Shown: piece by piece, positions 29,701 through 40,064 of the stretch
How positions within the stretch are numbered: position 1 is the first letter of the stretch
Layout: each line of letters opens with the position of its first letter
DNA from: Erwinia sp. E_sp_B01_1
Lineage (GTDB): Bacteria; Pseudomonadota; Gammaproteobacteria; Enterobacterales; Enterobacteriaceae
Assembly: GCF_036865545.1 (NCBI RefSeq)
Contig: NZ_CP142208.1
Span: 2,914,001 to 2,978,000 of the forward strand
Length of the DNA: 64,000 nt
Reading direction: 5' to 3'
The notes under the pieces: generated by a model
The model's database searches: none
Told to the model about the DNA's origin: nothing
What the model saw: only the letters and a program-made list of their open reading frames with translations
Translations under genes and position numbers: made by a program

Positions 29701-31467
29701 GCTGTCGGTTACTGTCGTCAGAGTGATATCACGTCCCGCATTAACCGCGATATCCTCGCTGGCCGTAACCTGCGCTGCTTCACTGTTTACATCCCGTCCG
29801 GAATTCACAGTCGTACTGCCACCGCTGACAATCTCAGTGCCCTGCTGGCGCACCGTTTCGTTGATGATGGTCTTCTTCTTGCCGTGCTCGCTGTTGCCTG
29901 AGCGGGTTTCAGCGGCCAGCAGATTGACGTCGCGGCCTGCCTGCAAACCTGTGTCACCTTCTGCCGCAATACCTGCCGCATCGCTGTTGAGATCGCGGCC
30001 GGCTTTCAGGGTCAGATCGCCACCGCTGGTTAACGTGGTGCGATCCACTCCCCTCGCATGCGTTTCACGGTTGCCCTGCGAGCTATTTTGCTGGGTGGCG
30101 GCACTGTTCAGATTGAGATCGTTACCTGCTGCAAGCGAGGCATCTCCACCTGCGTTTATGGTGCTGGCGGTGACGTCCAGGTTGTGGCCAGCCTGAACAG
30201 CGACACTGCCGCCTGCTTTGATTTCACTGCCCTGGTTGGAGGTGGTGGTATTGCTGGTGGCATCAATTTTTTGCCAGCCATTTTTGAAGCCCGACTGGGA
30301 GTTGCCTGTCACCACCTGATTGCTGGTTACTGCAATATCATTCCAGGCATCCATCAGCAGGTTGCCGCCCGCGCTGAGGTTCGCGCCGGTGACGTTGATG
30401 TCGTTACCGGCCTTAAGGCTGAGGGAATCCAGCGCGGCGATAGTGGCCGTTGGCCCCATTAAAGTTTCGGTGAAGGATTTGTTCTGACCCTTATTATTGC
30501 TGGCGTTGAGCGCCCACTGTTGCGTGGTAGTGAGGTTATTGATATCGCCGTTGACGCTCTCCAGCGCCACGGTTTTACCGCTGATAGTGGAACCCACGTT
30601 GTTGATATCGCCAAGGGCACTTAATTGTAAGTTGCCACCAGCCTGTATCAGACCCGCACTGAGGTTGCTGAGCTGGTTTTCGCTGTCCAGCTTAAGGTCG
30701 TTTTGCGCGGCTATGGTACTGCCACTGTTGGTGATATTGCCCGCTTTTAGCGAGACGTTATTACCGGCAATCACGCTGCCGTTTTGCAGATTCACGTCTT
30801 TTGGCGAGAGATAGATTTCCGGCACCATCACCGTTTCGCCGTTTACCGTGCTGGCTTCCCACCAGATAACGCTTTTATCCAGCGAGGCAATCTGATCGGC
30901 AGACAGTGATACGCCAAACTGTAAGCCCAGCGACTGCTGTGCCGCCGCAGCGTTGTCCATCAGATAGCGCATCTGATCGAGTTCAGAACCGAGGCCGTTC
31001 AGATAGCGGTTGCCGGTCTGATTCAACACGACATTGCTGGCATAACGGGTGTCAAAGGCGGCATCGCCAAGGAAGCGATAGTCCTGATCGGGCTTCAGGT
31101 TAAGCCGGTCCAGCAGATAGGATGAGCCGAGGAAAGCGTTCTCGTCGGTATATTGTGTCCGGGTTTCCTGCGGTGCGCTGCCAGGTTTTTTACCCAATAA
31201 CGCGTTGAGATCGCCGAAGAGGTTTTGATCGAGCTGCCCCAGCCCGTCGAGTTTAGGATTGAGGGTGATCAGATAAGGACTTTTGCTGTCCACCGAGGTC
31301 ACAAAATAGCCGTTATTACCGGAAGGCAGCGGATAAGCGCTGACATCGACGTTGGCAGCCTGATAAGACTGTAGCGTTTTACCGCCGCTGGCTATCTCTG
31401 TCAGGCCGCCTGCGTTGCCGAGTTTAGCGTCGCCGATGGCCTTGATATCATGGCTGGCAAGCGACAT
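26725..31467 (-). CDS. 5'-truncated CdiA/haemagglutinin with C-terminal toxin, module 2
   Basis: 1580 codons corresponding to the C-terminal part of a CdiA-type contact-dependent inhibition exoprotein. Order: YP-rich receptor-binding-like region, long FHA-2 repeats ([17 protein letters not shown] and similar), a pre-toxin region, then a toxin domain that includes [20 protein letters not shown] and ends [12 protein letters not shown]. No VENN motif is seen; a linker rich in Gly/Thr/Asp precedes the toxin. The N-terminal signal peptide, TPS secretion domain and first repeats are missing, and a stop lies 8 codons before the ATG at 31467, so the product cannot be exported normally. No cdiB nearby. 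Confidence 0.85.
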   Translation of the reverse strand: MSLASHDIKAIGDAKLGNAGGLTEIASGGKTLQSYQAANVDVSAYPLPSGNNGYFVTSVDSKSPYLITLNPKLDGLGQLDQNLFGDLNALLGKKPGSAPQETRTQYTDENAFLGSSYLLDRLNLKPDQDYRFLGDAAFDTRYASNVVLNQTGNRYLNGLGSELDQMRYLMDNAAAAQQSLGLQFGVSLSADQIASLDKSVIWWEASTVNGETVMVPEIYLSPKDVNLQNGSVIAGNNVSLKAGNITNSGSTIAAQNDLKLDSENQLSNLSAGLIQAGGNLQLSALGDINNVGSTISGKTVALESVNGDINNLTTTQQWALNASNNKGQNKSFTETLMGPTATIAALDSLSLKAGNDINVTGANLSAGGNLLMDAWNDIAVTSNQVVTGNSQSGFKNGWQKIDATSNTTTSNQGSEIKAGGSVAVQAGHNLDVTASTINAGGDASLAAGNDLNLNSAATQQNSSQGNRETHARGVDRTTLTSGGDLTLKAGRDLNSDAAGIAAEGDTGLQAGRDVNLLAAETRSGNSEHGKKKTIINETVRQQGTEIVSGGSTTVNSGRDVNSEAAQVTASEDIAVNAGRDITLTTVTDSDYAYKEETKTKKGFLSKKTTHTIKEDSATRENGTLLSGDNVSLNAGNNLLVKGSQVVGDDKVTLKAGNNVDIVAATDTDSSWRFSETKKSGLMGTGGLGISIGSSKSLHDLKEKGITQSQSVSTVGSTGGDVSITAGNQLQVKGADLISGGSTALKGDSVIITPGHDIRTRDERFEQLTNGLILALSGAVAEAVNSAISAAQSAKQESDGRLAALQATKAVLSGVQANQASQVAQANGDPNNGVGISISLTTQQSKSRQHQRSDTLNGSTINAGKDLSITATGTNQGTNSGDILIAGSQLKAGGDTSLQAANDIILSGAANTQETTGKNSSSGGGIGLSFGVGQGSAGLSIFASVNGAKGKENGNGTVWSENTLDSGGDVSLVSGRDTTLSGATINGDKVTADIGRDLTVSSLQDSDNYDSKQTSFGAGGSFTFGTMTGSGYVNVSQDKMHSNYDSVTDQSGIYAGKGGFDITVGNHTQLDGAVIASQADAADNRLDTGTLGFSDIHNEADYKTEHTGIGVSSGASMGGQFAGNMANTLLAGAGGSGHAEGTTQSAVADGTIVIRDRANQQQDVGDLSRDTEHANDSISPIFNKEKEQKRLQTAQLIVAIGSQAADIARTQGEIEAMKAGKAELAAKGVKEPGANATKEDRAKYNDQLAATDGYKTAQQKWGTGSAIQQGIQAATAAVQGLAGGDIGAALAGASAPYIAEVIKQYAPDEASRVMAHAAVAGVIAAAQDNSAAAGTAGAATTADAVAGAQAGQNEISNNMTSMGMLQQMLAQETLNSAAMAEAGKGGANEQAALALTKAVKEGLDATCRANPSCVIMAVVAAQSQQHTDGAGSKTETVPVNDDLTGGKLINPAQDESKETSLTTPDQSGDQGAGNTGNTDGTPDTGGSSTATPIPEQNKDDLAYLALKGKEAQEAAGELGFDRRIPPQKAPFNSHGQPVYFDGKNYITPDVDSHNVTNGWKMFDRKGERMGTYDSNLNRIKD

Positions 31468-31487
31468 GCCTGCTGACGTTACGGAAA

Positions 31488-31704
31488 GTTATCAGCGCGT
31501 CTCATTTTTCTTGCCCCAGGCTACATCTCAACCTGAAATCAAATGCTGACTTTATATTCTTACCAGGGGCTTACTATTAATGGCGTTTTCTTTAAGCGAA
31601 ATTCTTTCATTTTCTGAGGCCAGGGATGAACTCCCTGATGCTGAGGCCAGGGATGAACCCTTTGAGTACCTGTCCCTGTACCATCCCCCTGGTAAAATCC
31701 AGGT
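31488..31704. other. Junction region upstream of truncated cdiA
   Basis: No gene. It contains an 18-bp direct duplication (CTGAGGCCAGGGATGAAC at 31614-31631 and 31641-31658). The cdiA similarity begins at about 31487, so the deletion breakpoint lies here. Confidence 0.5.
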
Positions 31705-31763
31705 AAAAATGCACCATGGATAGACCAATAAGATGCTTAATGGTCTATCCATGGTGCATTTTT
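31705..31763. repeat. Perfect 23-bp inverted repeat
   Basis: Arms AAAAATGCACCATGGATAGA... (31705-31727) and its exact complement (31741-31763) around a 13-nt loop. The arms end in A/T runs, so it could fold into a terminator in both directions, or be the palindrome of a small inserted element. Confidence 0.9.
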
Positions 31764-31889
31764 GACAGGCAGATTGCCCTGATCGAACAGCACTGGGATG
31801 CGGTTTGCAATGAGACAGAACTGTCAGAAATCGATTGTAAATTTTTCTGGAAACGACAATTGCTTAATCCCTTTGTATTTGAGTCCTGA
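31764..31889 (+). pseudogene. Protein-tail remnant, possibly HipA-like
   Basis: A 41-codon frame reading QIALIEQHWDAVCNETELSE, then FFWKRQLLNPFVFES and a stop. The composition is that of a real protein end and reminds me of the tails of HipA-type kinases, but I cannot confirm this. It begins right at the inverted repeat and has no start. Confidence 0.35.
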
Positions 31890-31898
31890 TCACAATCT

Positions 31899-32744
31899 TT
31901 ACTTAGGGAAATCAGTGCCAACCGAGAGCGCTTTCCAGGCTTCAATCTGGCTGAGACGGGCTTTGATTTTGGCGGTGACTGCGTCATAGCCCCAGCTGCC
32001 CATCACCAGATGACGGGGTGCGGAGCTGGCTTCGGTAAGCGCGATGATCGCCTGAGCCGCACGCACCGGATCGCCCGACTGTTTGCCGCTGTTTTCCGAG
32101 GTGCTTTTCATTCTGGCCGCCACCGTTTCACTGTAGTCCTCGATCCTGCTTGGGGTCTGATGCAGCGAGCGACCAGCCCAGTCGGTGCGGAACGGGCCCG
32201 GCTCCACGCAGGTGACCTGAATACCCAGCGGCTCCACTTCAGCCTGCAAAGAGTCTGACCATCCTTCTACCGCGTGTTTGCTGGCCGAGTAATAACCCGA
32301 GCCGGGGAAGCCGATGATGCCAGCCACGGAAGTAATGTTGATGATATGGCCGCTTCCCGCTTTGCGCAGGGTTGGTAATACCGCGCGGGTCATGGCAAAC
32401 AGACCAAATACATTCGCGTCGAACTGAGCGCGAATCTCCCGATCTTCCCCCTCTTCCACCGAAGACTGATAGCCGTAACCGGCGTTGTTGACCAGCACAT
32501 CAATGGTGCCAAATTTAGCCAGCGCAGCATCCACAGCCTGTTTAATTGAAGTGTTATCAGTGACATCCAGCGCCACGGCGATGGCACGATCGTCGGACCC
32601 GTCAAGCAGATCCTCAACTTTGCTTTTATCGCGGGCGGTAACCACCACGTTGTACTCTTTTTGCAGCAACTCTTTAGCCAGTTCACGGCCAAAGCCGGTG
32701 GAGCAACCGGTAATAAACCAGACGGGTTTTTTCTCAATGCTCAT
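31899..32744 (-). CDS. Short-chain dehydrogenase/reductase
   Basis: 281-residue classical SDR. NAD(P) motif TGCSTGFGRE (13-22), NNAG, catalytic Ser and YxxxK in GYYSASK. It is close to the group of uncharacterised SDRs that often reduce aldehydes or ketones. Convergent with the remnant at 31764. Substrate unknown. Confidence 0.88.
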   Translation of the reverse strand: MSIEKKPVWFITGCSTGFGRELAKELLQKEYNVVVTARDKSKVEDLLDGSDDRAIAVALDVTDNTSIKQAVDAALAKFGTIDVLVNNAGYGYQSSVEEGEDREIRAQFDANVFGLFAMTRAVLPTLRKAGSGHIINITSVAGIIGFPGSGYYSASKHAVEGWSDSLQAEVEPLGIQVTCVEPGPFRTDWAGRSLHQTPSRIEDYSETVAARMKSTSENSGKQSGDPVRAAQAIIALTEASSAPRHLVMGSWGYDAVTAKIKARLSQIEAWKALSVGTDFPK

Positions 32745-32850
32745 ACGGGCGTCCTCATAAAGGCGATAAGAGAGTGCTGATCCCGGTGTGACATGACCGG
32801 GACCGGAGATCGGGTACAGAAGCCCGCTTGCGGCTTCCTGTCTGCCGGGA

Positions 32851-34644
32851 TTAATGCTTGCCCGGCAGCACTTCGTTCAGCAGCTGGCTGGCGGTATCGG
32901 CAATGACCTTGCCTGCGCCCCGGTCGCCTTTCGCCATAGAGGCCATAAAGGCTTTGGCCTGCTTAAAGGTAATATGCGGAGGCAGCGGGGCCACTTCCGG
33001 ATCGGTTTTCACCTCCAGCACCACCGGCCTGTCGGCAGCCAGCGCTTCAGCCCATGCGCTGCTCAGCTTTTCGGGATCGTCAATGTAAATGCCCTTCAGC
33101 CCCAGCGATTCCGCAAACTGGGCGTAATGCACGTCGGGAACATCCTGCGAGGCTTCATAACGGGGATTCCCCTCCATCACCCGTTGCTCCCAGGTGACCT
33201 GATTTAAATCCTGATTATTGAACACGCACACGATCAGATGAGGCGTCGCCCACTGTTTCCAGTATTTCTGGATAGTGATCAGTTCCGCCATGTTGTTCAT
33301 TTGCATCGCGCCATCGCCCACCAGCGCCACCACCGGTTTTTCCGGCTCGGCAAACTTGGCGGCAATCGCGTAGGGAACCGCCGCGCCCATACAGGCCAGC
33401 CCGCCGGATAAGGTAGCCCTTTGCCCCTGTTTAACCCGGTAGTCGCGGGCAAACCAGTTGGCACAGGAGCCGGAATCTGAGGTGACAATTGCATTGTCCG
33501 GCAGCAGCGGAGACATCTCCCACACTACCCGCTGAGGATTCACCGGGCTGGCTTTGGCCATCGCCCGGTCTTCCATCACCTGCCACCAGGCCTGCACCTG
33601 ACGGGCAATCTCTTCCTGCCACTCGCGGTCTTCTTTATGGGTCAGCAGCGGCAGAAGTTCACGCAGGGTTTCAGCCGCATCCCCGTGGAGATTCACTTCG
33701 GCAGGATAGCGCAGCCCCAGCATGGCGGGATCGATATCGATCTGTACGGCTCTGGCCTGGCCCTCTTCCGGCAAGAATTCCGTCCAGGGGAAGCCCGAAC
33801 CAATCATCAGCAGGGTGTCGCAGGATTTCATCATTTCAGCAGAAGGTTGGGTGCCCAGCAGGCCAATGGAGCCGGTGACGAAAGGCGCATCATCCGGCAG
33901 CACGTCTTTGCCCAGCAGCGCTTTTGCCACGCCCGCGCCCAGCAGGTTTGCCGCCTGTACCACTTCAACAGCCGCGCCTCTGGCCCCTGAGCCAATCAGG
34001 ATTGCCACGCGTTTACCGGCGTTTAAGACTTCGGCAGCCCGCGCGAGATCGGCAGGATAAGGCACGACTTTAGGGCGCTGATAGCCAACCGCAGAGTGGG
34101 TGTAACCGTGGGCATGTGCCGGGGATTCCCAGGGTTCGTCCTGAACATCTTTCGGCAGGATCAGCACCGCCACGCCGTTTTGCGCTTTGGCAATCCGCAC
34201 GCCACGATCCACAAGATGGCGGAGTTGAGCCGGGGTGGCCGTCTCCTGAACAAAGTTTGCCACGTCAGAGAAGACGCGATCCAGGTTCATCTCCTGCTGA
34301 TAGCTGGCACCGCGCGCGGTGGTTTCAGCCTGGCCTGCTATCGCCAGCACCGGCGCGTGATCCATTTTTGCATCGTATAAGCCGGTCAGCAGATGGGTGG
34401 CGCCAGGGCCGCCGGTGGAGAGACAGACCCCCAGCTCGCCGGTGAATTTAGCGTGCCCCACAGCCATAAAGGCGGCCATTTCCTCATGGCGGACCTGAAT
34501 GAACTCGATGCCCTCGCCGCGTTTTTCCGCGCGCTGAAGCGCCCCCAGTACGCCGTTGATGCCGTCGCCAGGGTAACCATAAATGCGGGTTACGCCCCAG
34601 GCTTTCAGACGTTCAACAAAAAAATCACTGGTTTTGGTGCTCAT
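32851..34644 (-). CDS. Thiamine-pyrophosphate enzyme, pyruvate-oxidase-like
   Basis: 597 residues with the three domains of the POX/AHAS family: N-terminal Pyr domain with catalytic Glu in VRHEEMAAF (54-55), central domain, and C-terminal PP domain with the metal motif GDGAMQMNN. Similar to E. coli PoxB (572 residues) but longer and without its amphipathic membrane-binding tail. It may oxidise or decarboxylate pyruvate or another 2-keto acid. Divides the SDR gene from hyuB; probably separately transcribed. Confidence 0.85.
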   Translation of the reverse strand: MSTKTSDFFVERLKAWGVTRIYGYPGDGINGVLGALQRAEKRGEGIEFIQVRHEEMAAFMAVGHAKFTGELGVCLSTGGPGATHLLTGLYDAKMDHAPVLAIAGQAETTARGASYQQEMNLDRVFSDVANFVQETATPAQLRHLVDRGVRIAKAQNGVAVLILPKDVQDEPWESPAHAHGYTHSAVGYQRPKVVPYPADLARAAEVLNAGKRVAILIGSGARGAAVEVVQAANLLGAGVAKALLGKDVLPDDAPFVTGSIGLLGTQPSAEMMKSCDTLLMIGSGFPWTEFLPEEGQARAVQIDIDPAMLGLRYPAEVNLHGDAAETLRELLPLLTHKEDREWQEEIARQVQAWWQVMEDRAMAKASPVNPQRVVWEMSPLLPDNAIVTSDSGSCANWFARDYRVKQGQRATLSGGLACMGAAVPYAIAAKFAEPEKPVVALVGDGAMQMNNMAELITIQKYWKQWATPHLIVCVFNNQDLNQVTWEQRVMEGNPRYEASQDVPDVHYAQFAESLGLKGIYIDDPEKLSSAWAEALAADRPVVLEVKTDPEVAPLPPHITFKQAKAFMASMAKGDRGAGKVIADTASQLLNEVLPGKH

Positions 34645-34722
34645 CTCTGGCCTCCTTATTTCATGTGCAGGCTAATAAGGATAGATGACAAAACGGCACC
34701 GTGACGCCATCAGTGCTTTGGG

Positions 34723-36702
34723 TCAGCTGGCAGTCAACGCCGGGAAACGCTGGATCAGGGCCGAAAAAAGCTGCGCCATCTGGTCTGACACCGCCAGCTC
34801 ACCGTGCTCCCCCGCTTTCACCGCAGCAAAAATCTGGTGCTTCAAAAAGTGCCGCCAGACTACCGGACGATCGGCAAGAAAGGCGGTCAGTAACCGGTAA
34901 CGCTCCTGCGTCCAGAGTGATTCAAACTCCCGCCTGGCATCACCAATATCGAAATGTTCAGCGCCCGGTTCTGGCATCGCTGCGCGTAATGCAGCGGTTT
35001 CCAGCGGGTCAATTTCGCCCTGGACTATCGCCACGCCATAGTCACGTCGGGCTGCGGCCTCAGAGACAAATCCGCAGTTCACATCGCGAAGCACCGCGGC
35101 TGGCTGGCGCTTTTTGGCCGCGCCATAACCTCCGGCACCCGGCCCTTTCACCGTGACCACATCGCCCGGCCCACAATGAATCACATCCGTGTTGCCATGC
35201 GCGGTAATGACGCCCTCCGGTGTCCGGGTCTGGAACCAGGAGAGTGAGCCCGCCTTGCCGCCCAACGTCCCCGCCGAGGCAAAGACCGATCGGTTGCGGT
35301 TGCGCGCAGTAATGGTGGTATTGGGGGAGAAAACTTCAAAAACCATCTCCGTCGCCAGCCCGCCGCGATACTCACCCGCTCCGGCGCTGTCACAGGCCAG
35401 GCCATAGCGCAGGAAGCGAACCGGAACTTCCGCCTCGTTGATCTCAATCGGGGTATTTTTCAGAAATGCAGAAAGCCCACCCGATCCTTCCGGTCCGTCG
35501 TGCTCCGGCGTGCCTCCCGATCCGCCCCCCACTGGCCCCAGGGAGGCCACCACCGTGCGGTTTTGCCGATCTACGGTGCGGATATTCATAATTGAATTGC
35601 CGCCGGGCGAATTGGCAGGAAGCCGGTCGGGGATCGCCAGTGAAAACGCCCCCAGCGTGGCAATCTGCGACATCGCACAGGTCAGGGAGCGCATCCCCAC
35701 GGCGGCAGGCGCCTCACAGTTCATGATGGTACCCGGCGGCAAAATGGCGCGGGTTGGTCGCAGCGTGCCTGCATTAAGCAGTAATTTTTTATCCAGCGTC
35801 GAGAGCACATACGTCACGCCGACCAGCGCCAGCGGATGGCGTTCACGTCCGCCAGTGGGCATATTCAGCGAGGACATCAGTTGCGGATCGCTGCCGGTGT
35901 AATCCAGCTCCAGCAGCTCGCCTTTGACCCTGAGCGTGACGGCGATGCGGCAGGGATAGCCGCCTTCGCTGTCCTCGTCGGCATAATCCGCATAGAAATA
36001 GTCGCCGTCGGGAAGCGTGGCAATAATGGCTCTGGCCTGCTTTTCGGCGTAGTCCAGGATCCCTTCAATGCCGCTGAGAAAATCCTCCACGCCAAAGCGG
36101 GCGATAATCTCCTGCACCTTGCGTTCGCCAATATTCACCGAGGCGATTTGTGCATTGAAGTCTCCCCAGTTCTGCTCCGGTGCGCGCACGTTCAGCCGCA
36201 TGATGCGGGCCACTTCTTCGTTGAGTCTGCCGCCGGTAATAATTTTCAGCGGCGGGATGCGCAGCCCCTCCTGCACGATATCGGTCAGGGAGCGGGACAG
36301 CGAGGCGGGCACCGCGCCGCCAACATCGGTGTTATGGATATGCCCCACCACAAAGCAGACAATCTCGCCCTCGTGAAACACCGGCTTCCAGATATGGATA
36401 TCGGGCGAATGGGTCGCCACGTTGCCAGCGTATGAGTCGTTGGTGATGCAGATGTCCCCTTGCTGATAACTGTCGATCAACGCCAGCACCGGGCCGTAAT
36501 CGATGCCGCTGTACCAGGGCGCACCAAAGCTGCGCGGGGAGGCAAAAGCCAGGCCGCTGCGGCTGACAATCTGGCAGGAGAAATCTTCGGTCTCTTTCAC
36601 AAAGGTGGAGTGGGCGGTGCGCATCAGGGTAAAGGCCATCGCATCCGCCGCTGCCGCGCAGTAGTTAGCCAGAATTTGCAGGTTACGACCATCAATTGCC
36701 AT
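34723..36702 (-). CDS. hyuB: HyuB-like hydantoinase/5-oxoprolinase B subunit
   Basis: 659 residues of the hydantoinase B/oxoprolinase family. Typical motifs: HSPDIHIWKP, GGSGGTPEHDGPEG and GPGAGGYGAAKKR near the C-terminus. It works with the HyuA subunit in ATP-dependent opening of a five-membered lactam ring such as a hydantoin or 5-oxoproline. I placed the start at 36702 (MAIDGRNLQIL) inside the 3' end of hyuA; the stops and starts overlap by 11 nt. The reading frame is open further upstream, but that part is a shadow of hyuA. Confidence 0.88.
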   Translation of the reverse strand: MAIDGRNLQILANYCAAAADAMAFTLMRTAHSTFVKETEDFSCQIVSRSGLAFASPRSFGAPWYSGIDYGPVLALIDSYQQGDICITNDSYAGNVATHSPDIHIWKPVFHEGEIVCFVVGHIHNTDVGGAVPASLSRSLTDIVQEGLRIPPLKIITGGRLNEEVARIMRLNVRAPEQNWGDFNAQIASVNIGERKVQEIIARFGVEDFLSGIEGILDYAEKQARAIIATLPDGDYFYADYADEDSEGGYPCRIAVTLRVKGELLELDYTGSDPQLMSSLNMPTGGRERHPLALVGVTYVLSTLDKKLLLNAGTLRPTRAILPPGTIMNCEAPAAVGMRSLTCAMSQIATLGAFSLAIPDRLPANSPGGNSIMNIRTVDRQNRTVVASLGPVGGGSGGTPEHDGPEGSGGLSAFLKNTPIEINEAEVPVRFLRYGLACDSAGAGEYRGGLATEMVFEVFSPNTTITARNRNRSVFASAGTLGGKAGSLSWFQTRTPEGVITAHGNTDVIHCGPGDVVTVKGPGAGGYGAAKKRQPAAVLRDVNCGFVSEAAARRDYGVAIVQGEIDPLETAALRAAMPEPGAEHFDIGDARREFESLWTQERYRLLTAFLADRPVVWRHFLKHQIFAAVKAGEHGELAVSDQMAQLFSALIQRFPALTAS

Positions 36703-38753
36703 GCTGAGTAGCCTCCAGCGAAGTGATAAGAAGATTGCCGAAGCGGTCAACGTCCACCACCATGCCGGGCGGGACGCAGGTGGTGCAGTCATCCTGCAGC
36801 ACGATAGCCGGGCCGGCAAAGTGATGTCCGGCCGCCAGCGACGCCCGTGACACCACATCCACCTGCCACCATCGTCCATCCAGCCAGGCTTCCACCTGCC
36901 TCAGCATCTCAACCGGCGCGCTGGCCTCAGGCAGCAGTACCATCTGCGGTTTTGGCGTGGGGGACGCTATCACCAGCCGCAGGGCGATAAGCTGCACCGC
37001 CGCAATGGGATCGTGATGGCCGAACAGCCGGTGATGGTGCGCTTGAAAAGCGGCTTTCACCGCGTCGGTATCACCCTGCATCAGGGGTTCTGGCTCAAGC
37101 GCGACATCAATTTCAAAGGACTGCCCGCGATAGCGCATTTCCGCAGAGAAGCTCAGCGTGCGGGGGAGCCCCGTGCCATATTCCCGCTCCAGCCAGCTTT
37201 CGGCTTCCTGTTGAAGCAGAGTGGCTTTTTCCGTGAGTTCATCCGCCACGTCAGGCGTCAGATCGCAGTACAGGGTGCTGATAAAATCATTTTTCAGATC
37301 CGCCACCAGCCCGCCCAGCGCCGAGAGCACGCCCGGCGTCGGCGGCACCACCACGCCTTTCATATTCAGTTCGCGGGCGAGGAAGCAGCCCATCATCGGC
37401 CCTGCGCCGCCAAAGGCTAGGAACCAGAATTCGCGCGGGTCCAGGCCAAAGCGGGAGAGCAGCCCGCTGGTGTCGCTGTACATACTGGAGACGGCCAGCG
37501 CGATAATATTTTCCGCTGCTTCCTCCATCGCGATGCCGAGCGGATCGGCCAGCACCTTCACCGCCGCCCGCGCGGCAGCCACATCCACCTGCACCGCGTT
37601 GTAGCCCAGGTCGCCATGCCCAATCAGTCCGCAGGCGGCAAACGCATCCGTGGCCGTGGCCTGAGTGCCGCCCCGGCGGAAGCAGACCGGGCCTGGCAAA
37701 GAACCGGCGCTGTCGGGACCGACCTGTAACACGCCCAGCGCATCAATCCACGCCAGCGATCCCCCGCCCTGCCCGACCGAGGTCACCGATACCGAGGGAA
37801 TATAGATCGGAAACTCACCGATAATTTCCCCGGTGCCATACTCCGGCCTGCCGTTGACGATCACCGCCACATCGGCGCTGGTGCCGCCAATGTCCAGGCT
37901 CAGCAGTTTTTCAAAGCCGCAGGTCTGCGCCAGATAGCTGGCCCCGATCACCCCGGAGGCGGTGCCGGAAAGCACCATCTGTACGCATTCTGCTTTGGCC
38001 TGCTCCACGCTCATCACCCCGCCGTTGGATTTGGTGATGCGTGGCGGCACGGTGACGCCCATCCCCAGCAGCGCCCGTTCAAACGAGTGCAGATAGTGGA
38101 TCACCTGCGGCTGGACATAGGCGTTGATCACCGCCGTGATGGTGCGTTCATACTCACGAATAATCGGCCAGATTTCCGCCGAGCAGGAGATCAGCAACTC
38201 CGGCGCAACCTCATTAATAATCTCGCGCACCGCCTGTTCATTACTGCCGTTGCGGTAGCTGTGCAGCAGCGACACCACTATCCCGACGCAGCCTGCGGCA
38301 CGGGCGTTCTCTACCGCCGCAAGCACGCTTTCCCGCTCCGGAGCTTTCAGCACTTTGCCATCCCGATCGGTACGTTCTGCAATGGCAAACACACGATCGC
38401 GGGAGATCAGCGGCACCGGTCGCCGTGAGAAAAGATCGTGAATATGGGGGATTTTCAGCCTTGCCAGCTCCAGCACATCGCCAAAGCCTTCGGTGGTGAA
38501 CAGCGCCAGCTTCACCCCTTTGCGCTGGATCACCGCGTTCACGCCCACCGTGGTGCCATGCGTGAAGTAAGTTATCTCCTGCGGATTGATGCCGTCACGC
38601 TGCTGGAACGCGCTCAGGCCGGTCAGTGATTTCGCTACCCGGACTGTCAGGTCTGGAGAGGACTTTCAGGGTGCGCAGCGTATTGTCCCGCTCATCCAGC
38701 ACCGCGAAATCGGTAAAGGACCCCCCAATATCTACCCCCACGCGCCAGCTCAT
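36692..38753 (-). CDS. hyuA: HyuA-like hydantoinase/5-oxoprolinase A subunit (frame break near the 5' end)
   Basis: Actin-fold ATP-dependent A subunit. The true start is the ATG at 38753 (MSWRVGVDIGGSFTDFAVLD), the phosphate-1 motif of the family. The frame breaks between 38625 and 38642: one base must be removed to join ...SRPDSPGSEI to TGLSAFQQRDGI and HGTTVGVNAV. Downstream, 618 codons are open from 38548 and include GGTSADVA and the GGAGP region. Either a sequence error or a real mutation; without repair the enzyme lacks its nucleotide-binding start. Begins at the stop of the GNAT gene. Confidence 0.8.
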
Positions 38754-39217
38754 CAGCGATCCTCCCTTGCAGGCCGCACAAATTCCATCAGCCTTTGCGG
38801 TTCGGCCACCGGCTGCCAGCCAGCCCGGCGGTAAAGTTCATGGGCATCTTCGGTTGCCAGCATCCAGCGCTTTACGCCAGTCAGTTCAGGATGTTCCGTC
38901 ACGCATTCGGCAAACCAGCGACCCAGCCCTTTCCCCCGGTGCGCTTGTGCCACAATCACGTCGCTGAGGTAGGCAAACCGGCAATAGTCGGTAATCAACC
39001 GGCCAAAACCAATCTGCTGCTGGTGGTGGTAAAGCCCGAACAGCAACGAACCCGCCAGCGAACGGAGCGTGGTCTCACGGCTCTGGCCTTTAGCCCAGTA
39101 AGTGTGTGCGGAAAGCTGCTGGTGAACCCAGTCAACGTCGATTAAATCCGGGTCGGTACTTAACAGAAAATCACCACGCTGCCAGCTGGCCAGACGGGGA
39201 ACAAACGGCGGGATCAT
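38753..39217 (-). CDS. GNAT-family N-acetyltransferase
   Basis: 154 residues with the acetyl-CoA loop VIVAQAHRGKGLGRWF (about 88-103) and the family's final LYRRAGWQPV segment. First gene of the hyuAB operon (its stop overlaps the hyuA ATG by one base). It may acetylate an amine released by the pathway, but this is a guess. Confidence 0.82.
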   Translation of the reverse strand: MIPPFVPRLASWQRGDFLLSTDPDLIDVDWVHQQLSAHTYWAKGQSRETTLRSLAGSLLFGLYHHQQQIGFGRLITDYCRFAYLSDVIVAQAHRGKGLGRWFAECVTEHPELTGVKRWMLATEDAHELYRRAGWQPVAEPQRLMEFVRPAREDR

Positions 39218-39405
39218 GGGCGCTCCTGACTTAATTTATCGCGGAATAACACGAGTTTAGGGCGAGTCAGTTCGCGGGGGGAACAATCTGCGCCACGCAA
39301 CAGCGTATTTACCGCGAATTAAAAGGCTGAAAGAAATTTTCTGCCGGGCAGCTTAAGGGACGCAGACGTAGAGGGTTTGACCTTTCAGACAGCTGACGAA
39401 CCCTG

Positions 39406-39538
39406 AAGCGATGGGAGCCTGTGCCTTGAGCAAAGCATCACGGGCCACGGACGGCCCGTGCTGAGCTGCCAGGGAGGGCGCTTTTTGCGTCTTTGTGCGA
39501 GGCACAGGCTCCCTGAGCCTGCTCTTTGCAAATCGCTT
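39406..39538. repeat. Nested inverted repeats (structured element)
   Basis: Three nested pairs: outer AAGCGAT/ATCGCTT (39406, 39532), middle GGGAGCCTGTGCCT/AGGCACAGGCTCCC (39413, 39500), inner CACGGGCC/GGCCCGTG (39439, 39453). It lies in the 340-bp gap between the Lrp gene and GNAT. It could be a folded RNA, or a member of a dispersed palindromic repeat family. Confidence 0.85.
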
Positions 39539-39557
39539 TACCTCTGTCGCGCGATAT

Positions 39558-40064
39558 TCAGTACTCAACCTGAGTATGGCGGGAAATCAGCGAGCGCAGG
39601 GGCACGCTGCTTTTCATGATCGGGGATTTGATCACGATATAGCTGAAGTATTTATCAATGCCGACTTTGGCATCCAGCAGGTTCTCAATCACTTCCTGAT
39701 AATGCTCAATGCTGCGGGTGATAAAGCGCAGCAGGTAATCGTAGCCGCCGGTGATCAGATGGCATTCCATCAGCTCATCCACTTCGCGGATTGCGCCTTC
39801 AAAACGCATAAAATCTTCACGACGGTGGCCGGCCAGGGTCACTTCCGTAAATACGGTGACCGAGTCAGTGATTTTAGTCAGATTGATATGGGCTTCATAG
39901 CCGGTGATAAAACCGGCGGTTTCCAGACGCTTTACGCGCTGAAGGCAGGGGCTGGGAGAGAGACCAACGGCATCGGCCAGGTTCACATTGCTGATGCGGC
40001 CATCTTTTTGCAGCTGCACCAGAATGTTGATATCGATACGATCCAGTTTCATTAAGCCGTTCAT
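39558..40064 (-). CDS. Lrp/AsnC-family regulator
   Basis: 168 residues: N-terminal winged-helix (LDRIDINILVQLQKDGRISN, about 6-60) and C-terminal RAM ligand-binding domain. Preferred start 40064 (MNGLMKLDRIDIN) with GAGGGG ahead; the reading frame has another ATG at 40076. Lies next to gabT, so it probably senses an amino acid and controls the catabolic genes here. Confidence 0.85.
   Translation of the reverse strand: MNGLMKLDRIDINILVQLQKDGRISNVNLADAVGLSPSPCLQRVKRLETAGFITGYEAHINLTKITDSVTVFTEVTLAGHRREDFMRFEGAIREVDELMECHLITGGYDYLLRFITRSIEHYQEVIENLLDAKVGIDKYFSYIVIKSPIMKSSVPLRSLISRHTQVEY

Noticed and set aside
31764..31889. A new short toxin gene.
   Set aside because: No start codon or binding site; only a stop-terminated tail. 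Kept as a low-confidence remnant instead.
39353..39568. 71-codon minus-strand frame between the Lrp gene and GNAT.
   Set aside because: It covers the nested inverted repeats, has no clear ribosome-binding site, and the sequence is better read as a structural repeat.
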